A stretch of 52,936 nt of DNA, from the NCBI GenBank assembly GCA_016201795.1, contig JACQCF010000002.1, forward strand, positions 109,122 to 162,057, read 5' to 3'. Positions 45,219-52,774 of the stretch are shown piece after piece. The stretch is from Candidatus Omnitrophota bacterium (GTDB lineage Bacteria; Omnitrophota; Gorgyraeia; Zapsychrales; Fredricksoniimonadaceae). The position numbers were made by a program, and so were the translations under genes. The notes beneath the pieces are model-generated. The model was not told the DNA's origin and made no database searches. It saw nothing but the letters and a program-made list of their open reading frames with translations. Within the stretch, counting starts at the first letter, position 1. The number at the start of each line of letters is the position of its first letter.

Positions 45219-46124
45219 ATGTTTAATCGCAGACAATTATTTCGCCGGGTGGCGATTGTAGGGGCGGGATTGATGGGTGCGTCTTTGGGGCTGGCTATCA
45301 AAAAGAAGGGGCTGGTCAGAGAGGTCATCGGTATCGGCCGGCATGAAACGTCTTTAAGGGAAGCCACCGACGTCGGCGCCATTGATGAAAGTTCTTCGGA
45401 TTTAAAAAGAGGTATCAACGGTGCGGATTTGATTGTGCTGGCCACCCCCGTGCATACGATTTTGGAAATTTTAGATTTTTTAGGCAAAGAGCATCATCGC
45501 GGCTGCATGGTCACGGATTTGGGAAGCACCAAGGCTGCAATCGTCGAGCGCGCAGAAAAAGTTCTACATCATTCGGTATTGTTTGTGGGCTCTCATCCTC
45601 TGGTCGGTTCAGAGAAAAAGGGACCCACGTACGCCAATGCCGCTTTGTATGAAAATGTCACTTGCGTGATGACTCCGACGGATAAAACCAATCGCCTGGC
45701 CAAAGAAAAGATCAAACATTTTTGGTCGCAATTGGGTGCTCAGGTTAAAATGATGAGCCCGCAGGAGCATGATGAGGTGCTGGCGTTTATCAGCCACGTG
45801 CCGCATTTGGCCGCTTTCGGTCTGATGAAAGCCATCCCCGATAAATTTCTGGAATACGCCACTCAAGGGTTGCGCGATACCACGCGCCTGGCGGCTTCCG
45901 ACGCTCATGTGTGGCGGGACATCGCTTTATCTAATCCTAAAAACGTACTCAAATCCCTTGATGAAACGGTTCAGGTTTTATCTTCCATCCGCAAGGCCAT
46001 TGTTTCCTCTGATGCGCAAGCATTGGAGGAGATCTTCAAAGCCGCTAAAGCCAAACGTGAAAGCATCGATGGTTCGACCCCTCGACCAGCTCAGGGTAAT
46101 ACAGGTTCACCATTAAAAAAATGA
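45219..46124 (+). CDS. tyrA: Prephenate (or arogenate) dehydrogenase
   Basis: An NAD(P)-dependent oxidative decarboxylase for tyrosine. The Rossmann motif is RVAIVGAGLMGASLGLAIKK, with VTDLGSTKAAIVERAEK and VGSHPLVGSEKKGP for substrate, and FISHVPHLAAFGLMKAI. The native protein probably ends near KAAKAKRESI. The following 18 residues (DGSTPRPAQGNTGSPLKK) are encoded by an R4-type repeat at 46071-46111. It has an ATGA overlap with cmk. aroA is absent from the usual tyrA-aroA-cmk order. Confidence 0.93.
   Translation: MFNRRQLFRRVAIVGAGLMGASLGLAIKKKGLVREVIGIGRHETSLREATDVGAIDESSSDLKRGINGADLIVLATPVHTILEILDFLGKEHHRGCMVTDLGSTKAAIVERAEKVLHHSVLFVGSHPLVGSEKKGPTYANAALYENVTCVMTPTDKTNRLAKEKIKHFWSQLGAQVKMMSPQEHDEVLAFISHVPHLAAFGLMKAIPDKFLEYATQGLRDTTRLAASDAHVWRDIALSNPKNVLKSLDETVQVLSSIRKAIVSSDAQALEEIFKAAKAKRESIDGSTPRPAQGNTGSPLKK
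46071..46111. repeat. GGTTCGACCCCTCGACCAGC repeat (family R4) in the tyrA 3' end
   Basis: Reads GGTTCGACCCCTCGACCAGC followed by TCAGGGTAATACAGGTTCACC. The outer GGT(T)…ACC and inner CGACC/TCAGGG arms form an imperfect palindrome of a class common in bacterial genomes (complement encodes PELVEGS). It is translated in frame as the last residues of TyrA. Confidence 0.7.
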
Positions 46125-46792
46125 GCATTAAACATTTCATGATCACCCTTGACGGTCCTGCAGGCGCGGGCAAAAGCACGGTGGCTCGAAATCTAGCCAA
46201 ACGTTTAAGTATTTCGTATTTAGATACCGGGGCTATGTACCGCGCTTTGACGCTGAAAGCTTTGCGTTTGAAAATAAAACTCGACGATGAAAAAGCATTA
46301 ACCGGGCTGGCTAGAAAAACCGTTATCGATTTTAAAGAAATGCCCGACGGGTCTTTGCATGTGACGCTTGACGGCGAAGATGTAGCCGAGGCTATCCGCA
46401 GTATCGAGGTGACCAACCACACTTTTCACGCGGCTAGAACCGCGGCGGTTAGAGCAATGATGGTCAACGCCCAAAGAGCCATTGCCCGGCACCGTTCGTT
46501 TGTGACCGACGGGCGCGATCAGGGGACGGTGGTTTTCCCAAAGGCGGATTATAAATTTTACATTGATGCTGACCTCCGCGAGCGTGTGCACCGAAGGCAC
46601 CGTGAACTTAAAGAAGCGGGGGAAGCCGTGGATGCGGCACAGTTAAAAAAAGACATGCAGGAACGCGATCATAAAGATTTTTCTCGTGTGGTGGGGCCTC
46701 TGAAGAAAGCTGAGGATGCGATTGTCATTGATTCAACGGGTTTAAACGTGCAGCAGACCGTTGATAAGGTCATGACCTATATTAAAACTTAG
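46121..46792 (+). CDS. cmk: Cytidylate kinase
   Basis: Phosphorylates CMP and dCMP. The P-loop is ITLDGPAGAGKSTVARNLA, then LDTGAMYRALTLKAL, and VTDGRDQGTVVFPKADYKFY with the LID region RVHRRHRELKEAG. At 223 aa it is normal length. Its start overlaps tyrA (ATGA), and lepA starts two bases after its stop. Confidence 0.96.
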   Translation: MSIKHFMITLDGPAGAGKSTVARNLAKRLSISYLDTGAMYRALTLKALRLKIKLDDEKALTGLARKTVIDFKEMPDGSLHVTLDGEDVAEAIRSIEVTNHTFHAARTAAVRAMMVNAQRAIARHRSFVTDGRDQGTVVFPKADYKFYIDADLRERVHRRHRELKEAGEAVDAAQLKKDMQERDHKDFSRVVGPLKKAEDAIVIDSTGLNVQQTVDKVMTYIKT

Positions 46793-46794
46793 CG

Positions 46795-48585
46795 ATGAGA
46801 CAGTCCCATATCCGTAATTTTTCCATCATTGCCCATATCGACCACGGCAAATCAACGCTGGCCGACAGGTTTTTGCTTTTTGCCGGCGCTATTGACGAAC
46901 GCAAGTTTCGCCATCAAATGCTCGACGATATGGACCTGGAGCGCGAACGCGGCATTACCATCAAAGCCTCTGCCGTTCGTCTGTCTTATAAAGCTAAGGA
47001 TGGTCAAGATTACATTTTTAATTTGATCGATACTCCTGGCCACGTGGATTTTTCTTATGAAGTGGAAAAATCCCTGCGCGCCTGCGAGGGGGCCTTGTTG
47101 TTAATCGACGTTAGCCAGGGGGTTGAGTCGCAGACCATTGCCAATTATTATCTGGCTATTGACAGTAATCTGGAAATCCTGCCGGTCATCAACAAAATCG
47201 ATATAGCCAACGCCGATATCGACGAGGCTAAACGTCAGTTTAAGGAAATTCTTAAATTCAGAGAAGAAGATATACAACTCGTCTCCGCCAAAGAGGGAAT
47301 TAACATTGATTTGCTCTTTGAGAAAATCGTCTCTTTCATCCCCGCCCCCGAGGGAGACCCTGCGGCGCCGCTCAAAGCCCTGATTTTTGACATGAAATAC
47401 GACATTTACAAAGGCATTATCATTTATATCCGTCTTGTCGATGGAGCCATTAAGTCAGAGGCGAACATCCGTTTTATGAATGTCGGCAAAGAATTCGTGG
47501 TCCAAGAAGTCGGCATTTTCGCGCCCGAGGCCAAGCAGGTCCAAGGGCTTTCGGCCGGGGAAGTCGGCTACATTACTTGCAACTTGCATGATCCTAAAGA
47601 AGTGAGGGTGGGGGATACCATGACCGAAGTCGACCGCCCGACGGCAAAGGTTTTGGAGGGCTATCGTCAGCTTAAACCCCTGGTTTTTTGCGGCGTATAT
47701 CCGGTGAACGCCAAAGATTATACGCCTTTGCGTGAGGCCATTGATAAATTGCGTTTATCCGATCCCAGCTTTGTTTACGAACAAGAAAGTTCACAATCGT
47801 TCGGCCACGGCTTTCGTTGTGGATTTTTGGGGCTCTTGCATATGGAAATCGTGCAGGAGCGCCTGGAGCGCGAATATGATTTGAATTTGATTTTAACCAC
47901 CCCCAACGTGGGTTATAAGATCGTCCAACGCGACGGGACGGTCATGGATTTGGAAAACCCGTCGGATTTGCCTAACGGTTCGGAAATCAACCGCATTGAA
48001 GAGCCGGTTTTAGCGGTGTCGATTCTGACTCCCGTAACCTATATGGATCAAGTGATGGAGTTGGCCAAACGCAAACGCGGGGCGTATCAAAAAAGTGAGT
48101 TTATCGGCGACCGCATGAAAATTTTGTTTGATATTCCGCTTTCTGAGGTCATTGTTGATTTTAATGATCTCATTAAATCCGCTACCCGCGGTTACGGCTC
48201 CATTGATTATGAATTTAAAGGCTATGCCCCGGCGCAAATTTCACGGCTGGAGATTTTAATCAACGATGAGCCCTGTGACGCGTTTTCGTGCATGGTGCAT
48301 AAAGAGCGCGCCTATGATAAGGGGTTGGCGCTGGTGACAAAATTAAAGGATTTAATCCCCCAGCAATTATTTGAGGTGCGTATTCAGGCCCAGGCCGACG
48401 GGCGCATCATTTCTAGCGCCAGGGTTAAAGCGGCCGGCAAAAAAGTGACCGCCAAATGTTATGGCGGGGACATTACCCGTAAGCGTAAATTGTGGGAAAA
48501 GCAGAAGGAAGGCAAAAAGAAACTTAAAACTATCGGCCGAGTGGAAGTGCCGCAAGAGGCGTTTCTGGCCGTCCTAAAAATATGA
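46795..48585 (+). CDS. lepA: Elongation factor 4 (LepA)
   Basis: A translational GTPase of 596 aa that acts on the ribosome, reported in back-translocation or 30S assembly. The G domain has IAHIDHGKSTLADRFL, RGITIKASAVRL, DTPGHVDFSYEV and NKIDIANAD. The C-terminal LepA-specific domain is recognised by SCMVHKERAYDKGLALVTKL and the CYGGDITRKRKLWEKQKEGK tail. It has an ATGA overlap with lepB, a frequent gene pair. Confidence 0.97.
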   Translation: MRQSHIRNFSIIAHIDHGKSTLADRFLLFAGAIDERKFRHQMLDDMDLERERGITIKASAVRLSYKAKDGQDYIFNLIDTPGHVDFSYEVEKSLRACEGALLLIDVSQGVESQTIANYYLAIDSNLEILPVINKIDIANADIDEAKRQFKEILKFREEDIQLVSAKEGINIDLLFEKIVSFIPAPEGDPAAPLKALIFDMKYDIYKGIIIYIRLVDGAIKSEANIRFMNVGKEFVVQEVGIFAPEAKQVQGLSAGEVGYITCNLHDPKEVRVGDTMTEVDRPTAKVLEGYRQLKPLVFCGVYPVNAKDYTPLREAIDKLRLSDPSFVYEQESSQSFGHGFRCGFLGLLHMEIVQERLEREYDLNLILTTPNVGYKIVQRDGTVMDLENPSDLPNGSEINRIEEPVLAVSILTPVTYMDQVMELAKRKRGAYQKSEFIGDRMKILFDIPLSEVIVDFNDLIKSATRGYGSIDYEFKGYAPAQISRLEILINDEPCDAFSCMVHKERAYDKGLALVTKLKDLIPQQLFEVRIQAQADGRIISSARVKAAGKKVTAKCYGGDITRKRKLWEKQKEGKKKLKTIGRVEVPQEAFLAVLKI

Positions 48586-49253
48586 GCCCAAAAAAGAATA
48601 AAGTTAAATCTGTTGCCCGCGAGTGGGTCGAATCGATCGTTATCGCTTTGATCCTGGCTGTTTTTATCCGCACCTATTTTTTTCAGCCGTTTAAAATCCC
48701 CAGCGGCTCCATGCGCATGACTCTCTTGGAAGGCGATCAATTGTTCGTCAATAAATTGTGCTACGGCCCCCTTCTTTTGCCGGAGCTGCACAGCCCGGAT
48801 TGGTTATGGCAAATGTCGGGGTATCATTTTGATATTCAATGGCCGTTATTTTTGCAGCCTTTGGCGAAAATCCGTTTGCCGGGATTCGGCCATCCTCAGC
48901 GCGGGGATGTGATGGTATTTGTGTTTCCACAGAATCGCCACCAGAATTTTATTAAACGTCTTATTGGTCTACCGGGGGATCAGGTGGAAATTCGCGATGG
49001 AGCCCTGTATATTAATGGCCAACATTGGGAGGATCCTCGTATTAGAAACCTTTATTATTTTAATTGTGATAGTTGTATCTACGGGCAGACTGGCCAGGTG
49101 GTGACGGTGCCTTACGGTCATTATTTTATGATGGGTGATAACAGCGCTAATAGCCGTGACAGCCGTTATTGGGGTTTTGTGGATGAATATGATATTGTTG
49201 GCAAAGCGGATTTTTTGTTTTGGCCGCCCCATCGGATTCGATTAATTAAATGA
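48582..49253 (+). CDS. lepB: Signal peptidase I
   Basis: Cleaves signal peptides at the outer face of the inner membrane. One N-terminal span (SIVIALILAVFIRTYFF) is followed by box B IPSGSMRMTLLEGD with the catalytic Ser, box D FIKRLIGLPGDQVEI with the catalytic Lys, and box E GDNSANSRDSRYWGFV. At 223 aa with a single span it is of the simple type. It has an ATGA overlap with the lipoprotein-like gene. Confidence 0.95.
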   Translation: MSPKKNKVKSVAREWVESIVIALILAVFIRTYFFQPFKIPSGSMRMTLLEGDQLFVNKLCYGPLLLPELHSPDWLWQMSGYHFDIQWPLFLQPLAKIRLPGFGHPQRGDVMVFVFPQNRHQNFIKRLIGLPGDQVEIRDGALYINGQHWEDPRIRNLYYFNCDSCIYGQTGQVVTVPYGHYFMMGDNSANSRDSRYWGFVDEYDIVGKADFLFWPPHRIRLIK

Positions 49254-49633
49254 ATATGAATCTTGTGTCATTGCGAGGAGCTTTAGCGACGAAGCAATCT
49301 ATAAAAAAGGATTGCTTCACCCGCCATGGCGGGTTCGCAATGACACTCATTTTTTGTCTCGGTTGTCAGACAACACAGCCTAAGGAGCCGGTTTCTGCGT
49401 TGGGTACCCTTACCGAGGGATTGACCAATCAACAGATCAGCCAGCAAGACCTTAAAAATTTAGCGGTACAGGTGCAAAATAATCCTCAGACCAAGTCTGC
49501 GGTGCAATCGATTCATCAGGCTTTAAGTGCCGGGCAAAAAGGGGTAAAATATTGTCCTGTAGACGGCCAGCGTTTCGATGCGTCCGTGGATATATGCCCG
49601 ATTCATAAAGTTAAATTGAAAACTGTAGATTAA
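49250..49633 (+). CDS. Small lipoprotein-like protein with a repeat-derived N-terminus
   Basis: The 127 aa ORF starts at ATG 49250, overlapping the lepB stop as ATGA. Residues 5 to about 34 (VSLRGALATKQSIKKD and onward) come from R1 copy 5, followed by a short hydrophobic stretch and a lipobox-like FCLGC-QTTQ. An alternative ATG at 49340, at the 3' edge of the repeat, would give MTLIFCLGC. The mature part is polar (TNQQISQQDLKNLAVQVQ) and ends in a CPVDGQRFDASVDICPIH mini zinc-ribbon. It may no longer be exported. Function unknown. Confidence 0.6.
   Translation: MNMNLVSLRGALATKQSIKKDCFTRHGGFAMTLIFCLGCQTTQPKEPVSALGTLTEGLTNQQISQQDLKNLAVQVQNNPQTKSAVQSIHQALSAGQKGVKYCPVDGQRFDASVDICPIHKVKLKTVD
49265..49346. 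repeat. GTGTCATTGCGAG palindromic element (family R1), copy 5, with nested palindrome
   Basis: Ends GTGTCATTGCGAG and TTCGCAATGACAC, inner arms GAAGCAATC and GATTGCTTC. The right arm contains an extra perfect palindrome, ACCCGCCATGGCGGGT, between GATTGCTTC and TCGCAATGACAC. The copy sits within an open reading frame. Confidence 0.9.
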
Positions 49634-49634
49634 T

Positions 49635-50204
49635 ATGTCTTTAACTTTCGCCAATAAAGTCACCGTCGGCCGCATTCTTCTGGTGCCGTTTTTTATTGCT
49701 ACCGTTTTGTCCCTTTCCCCGGAACGTCCGTATTTGCGCTGGGTGGCGCTGGGGCTTTTTTTAACGGCGGTCATCTCCGATGTGATCGACGGCTATATCG
49801 CCCGCATGCATCATCAAAAAACTAAAGCCGGCGCTATCCTCGATCCTCTGGCGGATAAAATGCTTCTGATCAGTGCTTTTACCTGCCTTTATATCCGTCG
49901 GGGGAATTTTGAAGAAATTGTTTTTCCTTTGTGGTTTGTGGTGGCCATCATCAGCCGCGATATCATTTTGCTGTTGGGCGCCATGATTATCCAACTGATC
50001 ACCGGTCAATTAGAAATCGAAGCCAACCGTTCAGGTAAGACCACCGCGTTTTTGCAGATCGTGTGTATTTTAGGTATGCTTTTGCAATGGTCGTTTACCA
50101 GAATTTTTTGGTATATGGCTTTGATAGCCACCATTATCTCGGGAGTTATTTACATCAAAGAAGGGATTAAACTTATCAATGACAATGGTTCTTCTAGCCA
50201 TTAG
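49635..50204 (+). CDS. pgsA: CDP-diacylglycerol-glycerol-3-phosphate 3-phosphatidyltransferase
   Basis: A membrane enzyme of phosphatidylglycerol synthesis, 189 aa. The CDP-alcohol phosphotransferase motif is complete: DVIDGYIARMHHQKTKAGAI followed by LDPLADKM. The N-terminus LTFANKVTVGRILLVPFFIA is typical of PgsA. Several membrane spans follow. It begins one base after the previous stop and overlaps plsY by 26 bases, so two phospholipid enzymes are made together. Confidence 0.93.
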   Translation: MSLTFANKVTVGRILLVPFFIATVLSLSPERPYLRWVALGLFLTAVISDVIDGYIARMHHQKTKAGAILDPLADKMLLISAFTCLYIRRGNFEEIVFPLWFVVAIISRDIILLLGAMIIQLITGQLEIEANRSGKTTAFLQIVCILGMLLQWSFTRIFWYMALIATIISGVIYIKEGIKLINDNGSSSH

Positions 50205-50811
50205 CCTTGGGCTTACCTATTTGATTGGCGCCATTCCCACCGCTTATATTTTTGGCCGTCTGTTCAAAGGCATTGATATTCGTCAGCACGGCTCAGGCAA
50301 TGTGGGGGCCACCAATGCCTTTCGCGTGCTGGGCAAAGGGCCCGGAGCAGCGGTTTTGATCATCGATATTATCAAAGGTATTATTCCAACCACGCTGGTG
50401 GCTAATCTTTTTGGGTTTCATGATCCTTTAACTTTGGGCATCATCGGTCTGGTGGCTGTGGCTGCCCACAACTGGACGGTATTTTTGAAGTTCAAAGGAG
50501 GCAAAGGCATTGCCACCAGTCTGGGGGTGCTGATTGGTTTGACCATTCAAATTCCCGGCCTGCGCCCGGTATTGCTGAGTATTGTAGGGGTGTGGTTAGG
50601 AGTATTTTTACTGTTTGGTTATGTGTCTTTAGCTTCTCTGGTGGCGGCGGTCGCTTTGCCGATTTGTATGGTCACGGTCCATGCGCCTTTTGTCATGGTT
50701 GTCATGTCTATTGTCCTTTGCTTGTTCGTCGTTTTTCGCCATCATTCTAATATCAAACGCCTGCTTCAGGGTAAAGAAAACCGCGTTAGTCTTCCGTTTT
50801 ATAAAAGGTAA
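50179..50811 (+). CDS. plsY: Glycerol-3-phosphate acyltransferase PlsY
   Basis: Acylates glycerol-3-phosphate using acyl-phosphate, the first committed step of phospholipid synthesis. Motif 1 is GSGNVGATNAFRVLGKGPGA, motif 2 KFKGGKGIATSLGVLIGL, and motif 3 the FRHHSNIKRLLQGKENR stretch. Five membrane spans, 210 aa, standard length. It overlaps pgsA. Confidence 0.95.
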   Translation: MTMVLLAISLGLTYLIGAIPTAYIFGRLFKGIDIRQHGSGNVGATNAFRVLGKGPGAAVLIIDIIKGIIPTTLVANLFGFHDPLTLGIIGLVAVAAHNWTVFLKFKGGKGIATSLGVLIGLTIQIPGLRPVLLSIVGVWLGVFLLFGYVSLASLVAAVALPICMVTVHAPFVMVVMSIVLCLFVVFRHHSNIKRLLQGKENRVSLPFYKR

Positions 50812-50871
50812 TCCTTCATTGATAATGTTTAGCGCGTAGAGAGACTCAACGAGATTTATTTTGTTATTGGG

Positions 50872-50970
50872 TTCCCTCCCCCTTTGTGGGGAGGGTAAGG
50901 GAGGGGGCATAAAAGCAATGTTCTCCATCGATCACCCTCCCCTAGCCCCTCCCATCAAGGGAGGGGAATG
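50872..50970. repeat. Pair of inverted CCCTCCCC elements (family R5) with G-quadruplex motifs
   Basis: Unit A (50872-50907) reads TTCCCTCCCCCTTTGTGGGG then AGGGTAAGGGAGGGGG. Unit B (50933-50970) is the same element in the opposite orientation. Unit A has four G-runs on the + strand (50888-50907) and unit B four on the - strand (50935-50953). They are separated by 25 bases. A shorter relative is at 22341-22366. Confidence 0.8.
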
Positions 50971-51179
50971 AAGCAAAATTTTCTCTGACTGCTAAACAAT
51001 TACCCTTCATTATATTAACATTTTGTAATTTTTTGGTTCATTGAGAAAGCGTTTTCTTAAAACAGCCCAAATCGCCTTGTTTTCAACTTAACAGATGTTA
51101 TACTTTAATTAAGAGACAGGAAGAGGGATCAATCTAATTCTTATAACAGTAGTAATTGCAGATAGATAGGAAATCTCAG
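50971..51179 (+). promoter_or_regulatory. Intergenic region with a candidate promoter for the orphan gene
   Basis: No gene is seen between plsY and 51180 (368 bases) apart from the R5 pair. TTGTTT (51077-51082), 16 bases, TATACT (51099-51104) is a reasonable promoter. The leader of about 70 bases ends in an AGGAAA ribosome site. GAAAGCGTTTTC at about 51045 is a short inverted repeat of unknown meaning. Confidence 0.5.
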
Positions 51180-51530
51180 ATGAGAGACATCTTTCATAAA
51201 ACAAAAGAAATTTTAAAAGGCCGTGGAAAAATAATTACCATCCACGAACACGCCCAGGATAAAGAATGTATTTCCGATGTGTGTAAGAATTTTATTTATT
51301 TGGCGCAGGAAACAGACCATGAAGACGCCCTGCATGCGCCGCAGGTGCATATCCGTAAGTTTTTTGACAGTTTAAACCGGGACGAGAAGTTTTCCATGCG
51401 GGTCAAAGGGTTTTTCTATGTCAACCGCAACCGTCGCCTGATTAAAGTATGCTATTACCATACTTTGAAGATTTTACTACACTGGAAATCCGCCATTATT
51501 TCTCCCAAGAAGTCAGTGACTATGGCCTAG
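51180..51530 (+). CDS. Hypothetical protein
   Basis: 116 aa from ATG 51180, which has AGGAAA upstream and is preferred to TTG 51156. It starts MRDIFHKTKEILKGRGKIIT and is polar, basic and His-rich, with two Cys in KECISDVCKNF and a later strand-rich part (MRVKGFFYVNRNRRLIKVCYY). No signal peptide or membrane span. I do not recognise a family. It has its own candidate promoter and a strong terminator 26 bases after the stop, so it is a monocistronic unit, which supports it being a real gene. Confidence 0.6.
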   Translation: MRDIFHKTKEILKGRGKIITIHEHAQDKECISDVCKNFIYLAQETDHEDALHAPQVHIRKFFDSLNRDEKFSMRVKGFFYVNRNRRLIKVCYYHTLKILLHWKSAIISPKKSVTMA

Positions 51531-51555
51531 GAAACCACACCGATTCTCATGGACA

Positions 51556-51582
51556 AAAGCCCCCACAGCGGGGGCTTTTTTA
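51556..51582 (+). terminator. Intrinsic terminator
   Basis: AAAGCCCCC-ACAGC-GGGGGC followed by TTTTTTATT: a perfect GC stem of six or more pairs with a T-run. It ends the transcript of the orphan gene and isolates the downstream sensor kinase. It is the clearest terminator in the window. Confidence 0.93.
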
Positions 51583-51707
51583 TTGAGAAGTTTTAGAAAT
51601 TATAAAAAACATACATTTTTCCTTTGAAATAAAAGATAAAGAAGCATAATATAACAAAAGTCAATTATTGCGAGAGCACGAGTGCAATTAAAAAAGGAGG
51701 CAAATCA

Positions 51708-52214
51708 ATGGAATCAGAAAATTTACTGACCTTTTTCAAGAATTTGTTTCAATTCAAAGGTTTCGATCCTCATGGGGAGTGTTTCCTCTGGCGGCCGGAC
51801 ATCATTTGGACACATGTCCTTGCGGATTCGGTGATCGCTTTTTCCTATTTTTCGATCCCGATCGCCTTGGTCTATTTTGTGGTCAAACGCAAGGACTTAG
51901 CCTTCAAGTGGATCTTTGTCGCGTTTGGGATATTCATTGTCGCCTGCGGGGCGACGCATGTGATGGATGTGCGGACGATCTGGGTCCCTATGTATCGGCT
52001 CGATGGAATTATCCGGGTGTTTACCGCGCTGGTTTCGGTGGCAACGGCCGTGGTGGTATGGCCCCTTATCCCGTTGTTGCTCAGGCTTCCCAGCCCTGAG
52101 CAATTACAGAGGGCGAACGAGGCGCTTCACGCGGCGAACACGAAAATTACCGAACACGAGAAGGTGAAAAGCGATTTTTTTTCAATATTTCCCATGAACT
52201 CAGGACGCCTTTGA
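51708..52214 (+). CDS. Ethylene-receptor-like membrane sensor (N-terminal half of a frameshifted histidine kinase)
   Basis: 168 aa with three membrane spans in a pattern recalling the ethylene-binding domain of plant ETR1 and cyanobacterial homologues: FDPHGECFLWRPDIIWTHVL, then YFSIPIALVYFV, then FIVACGATHVMDV. The Cys and His in CGATH correspond to the copper-binding pair of ETR1, and HGECFLW and SIPIALVYF also fit. After LPSPEQLQRANEAL comes a coiled linker ending KVKSDFFSI, where a frameshift stops the protein just before the H-box. AAAAGGAGG precedes the ATG. Signal unknown. Confidence 0.8.
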   Translation: MESENLLTFFKNLFQFKGFDPHGECFLWRPDIIWTHVLADSVIAFSYFSIPIALVYFVVKRKDLAFKWIFVAFGIFIVACGATHVMDVRTIWVPMYRLDGIIRVFTALVSVATAVVVWPLIPLLLRLPSPEQLQRANEALHAANTKITEHEKVKSDFFSIFPMNSGRL

Positions 52215-52774
52215 CCCTAATCTTGTCTCCTCTCGAGTCGCTGATTTCCGGTGGGTTTGGATCTGTCGCTGAAGGCCAGAAAAAAATTTTCCACACCATG
52301 CACAATAATACCGTTCGCCTCCTGCAGATGGTTCAGGGGCTTTTGGATTTTCAAAAACTCGAGGCGAAGAAAGTTGAAGTCAAGCGGGAACCGACGGACA
52401 TTGTTGCTCTGACCCGATCGCTTGTTGAAGACTTCCAGCCGATGACGAAACAAAGAGGCCTTGACCTTCGCTTTGAGCCGCTTGAGGGCAAGGGGAGCGT
52501 GCTAATAGACCGTTATCTCTATGAGCGGATCGTATTCAACCTTCTTTCTAATGCCGCAAAATTCACTCCAGCGGGCGGGAAAATCTCCGTCTCACTCCAG
52601 CTTGAAAGGGACAGGTTGCGTTTTTCCTGCCGAGACACGGGAATTGGAATCTCAGCTTCCGATGTCAAGGGTCTTTTTCAGAAGTTCAAGCAAGTTGAAG
52701 GGGCTTCCACGCGCCGGTTTGAAGGCGCCGGGCTGGGTCTTGCGCTCGTCAAAGAGTTTGCCGTCGCTGTCTAA
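52183..52774 (+). CDS. Histidine kinase catalytic part (C-terminal half of the frameshifted kinase), truncated
   Basis: This frame restores ISHELRTPLTLILSPLESL with the phosphorylated His codon at 52193-52195; the listed ORF start at 52211 begins after it. The N-box is NLLSNAAKFTPAGGKI, the G1 box DTGIGI and the G2 box GAGLGLALVKEFA. It then stops after VAV, without the last strands of the ATPase domain (an expected ELHGG-like stretch and onward). Adding one base in or near the T8 run at 52175-52182 would fuse it to the sensor. Both the frameshift and the abrupt end make activity doubtful. Confidence 0.75.

Noticed and set aside
18138-49346. Repeated palindromes read as a CRISPR array
   Set aside because: The copies are kilobases apart, palindromic to their ends and have no spacers or cas genes.
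50629-50928. Minus-strand ORF spanning plsY end and the R5 repeat
   Set aside because: Half of it is the complement of plsY and half is repeat sequence; no family features.
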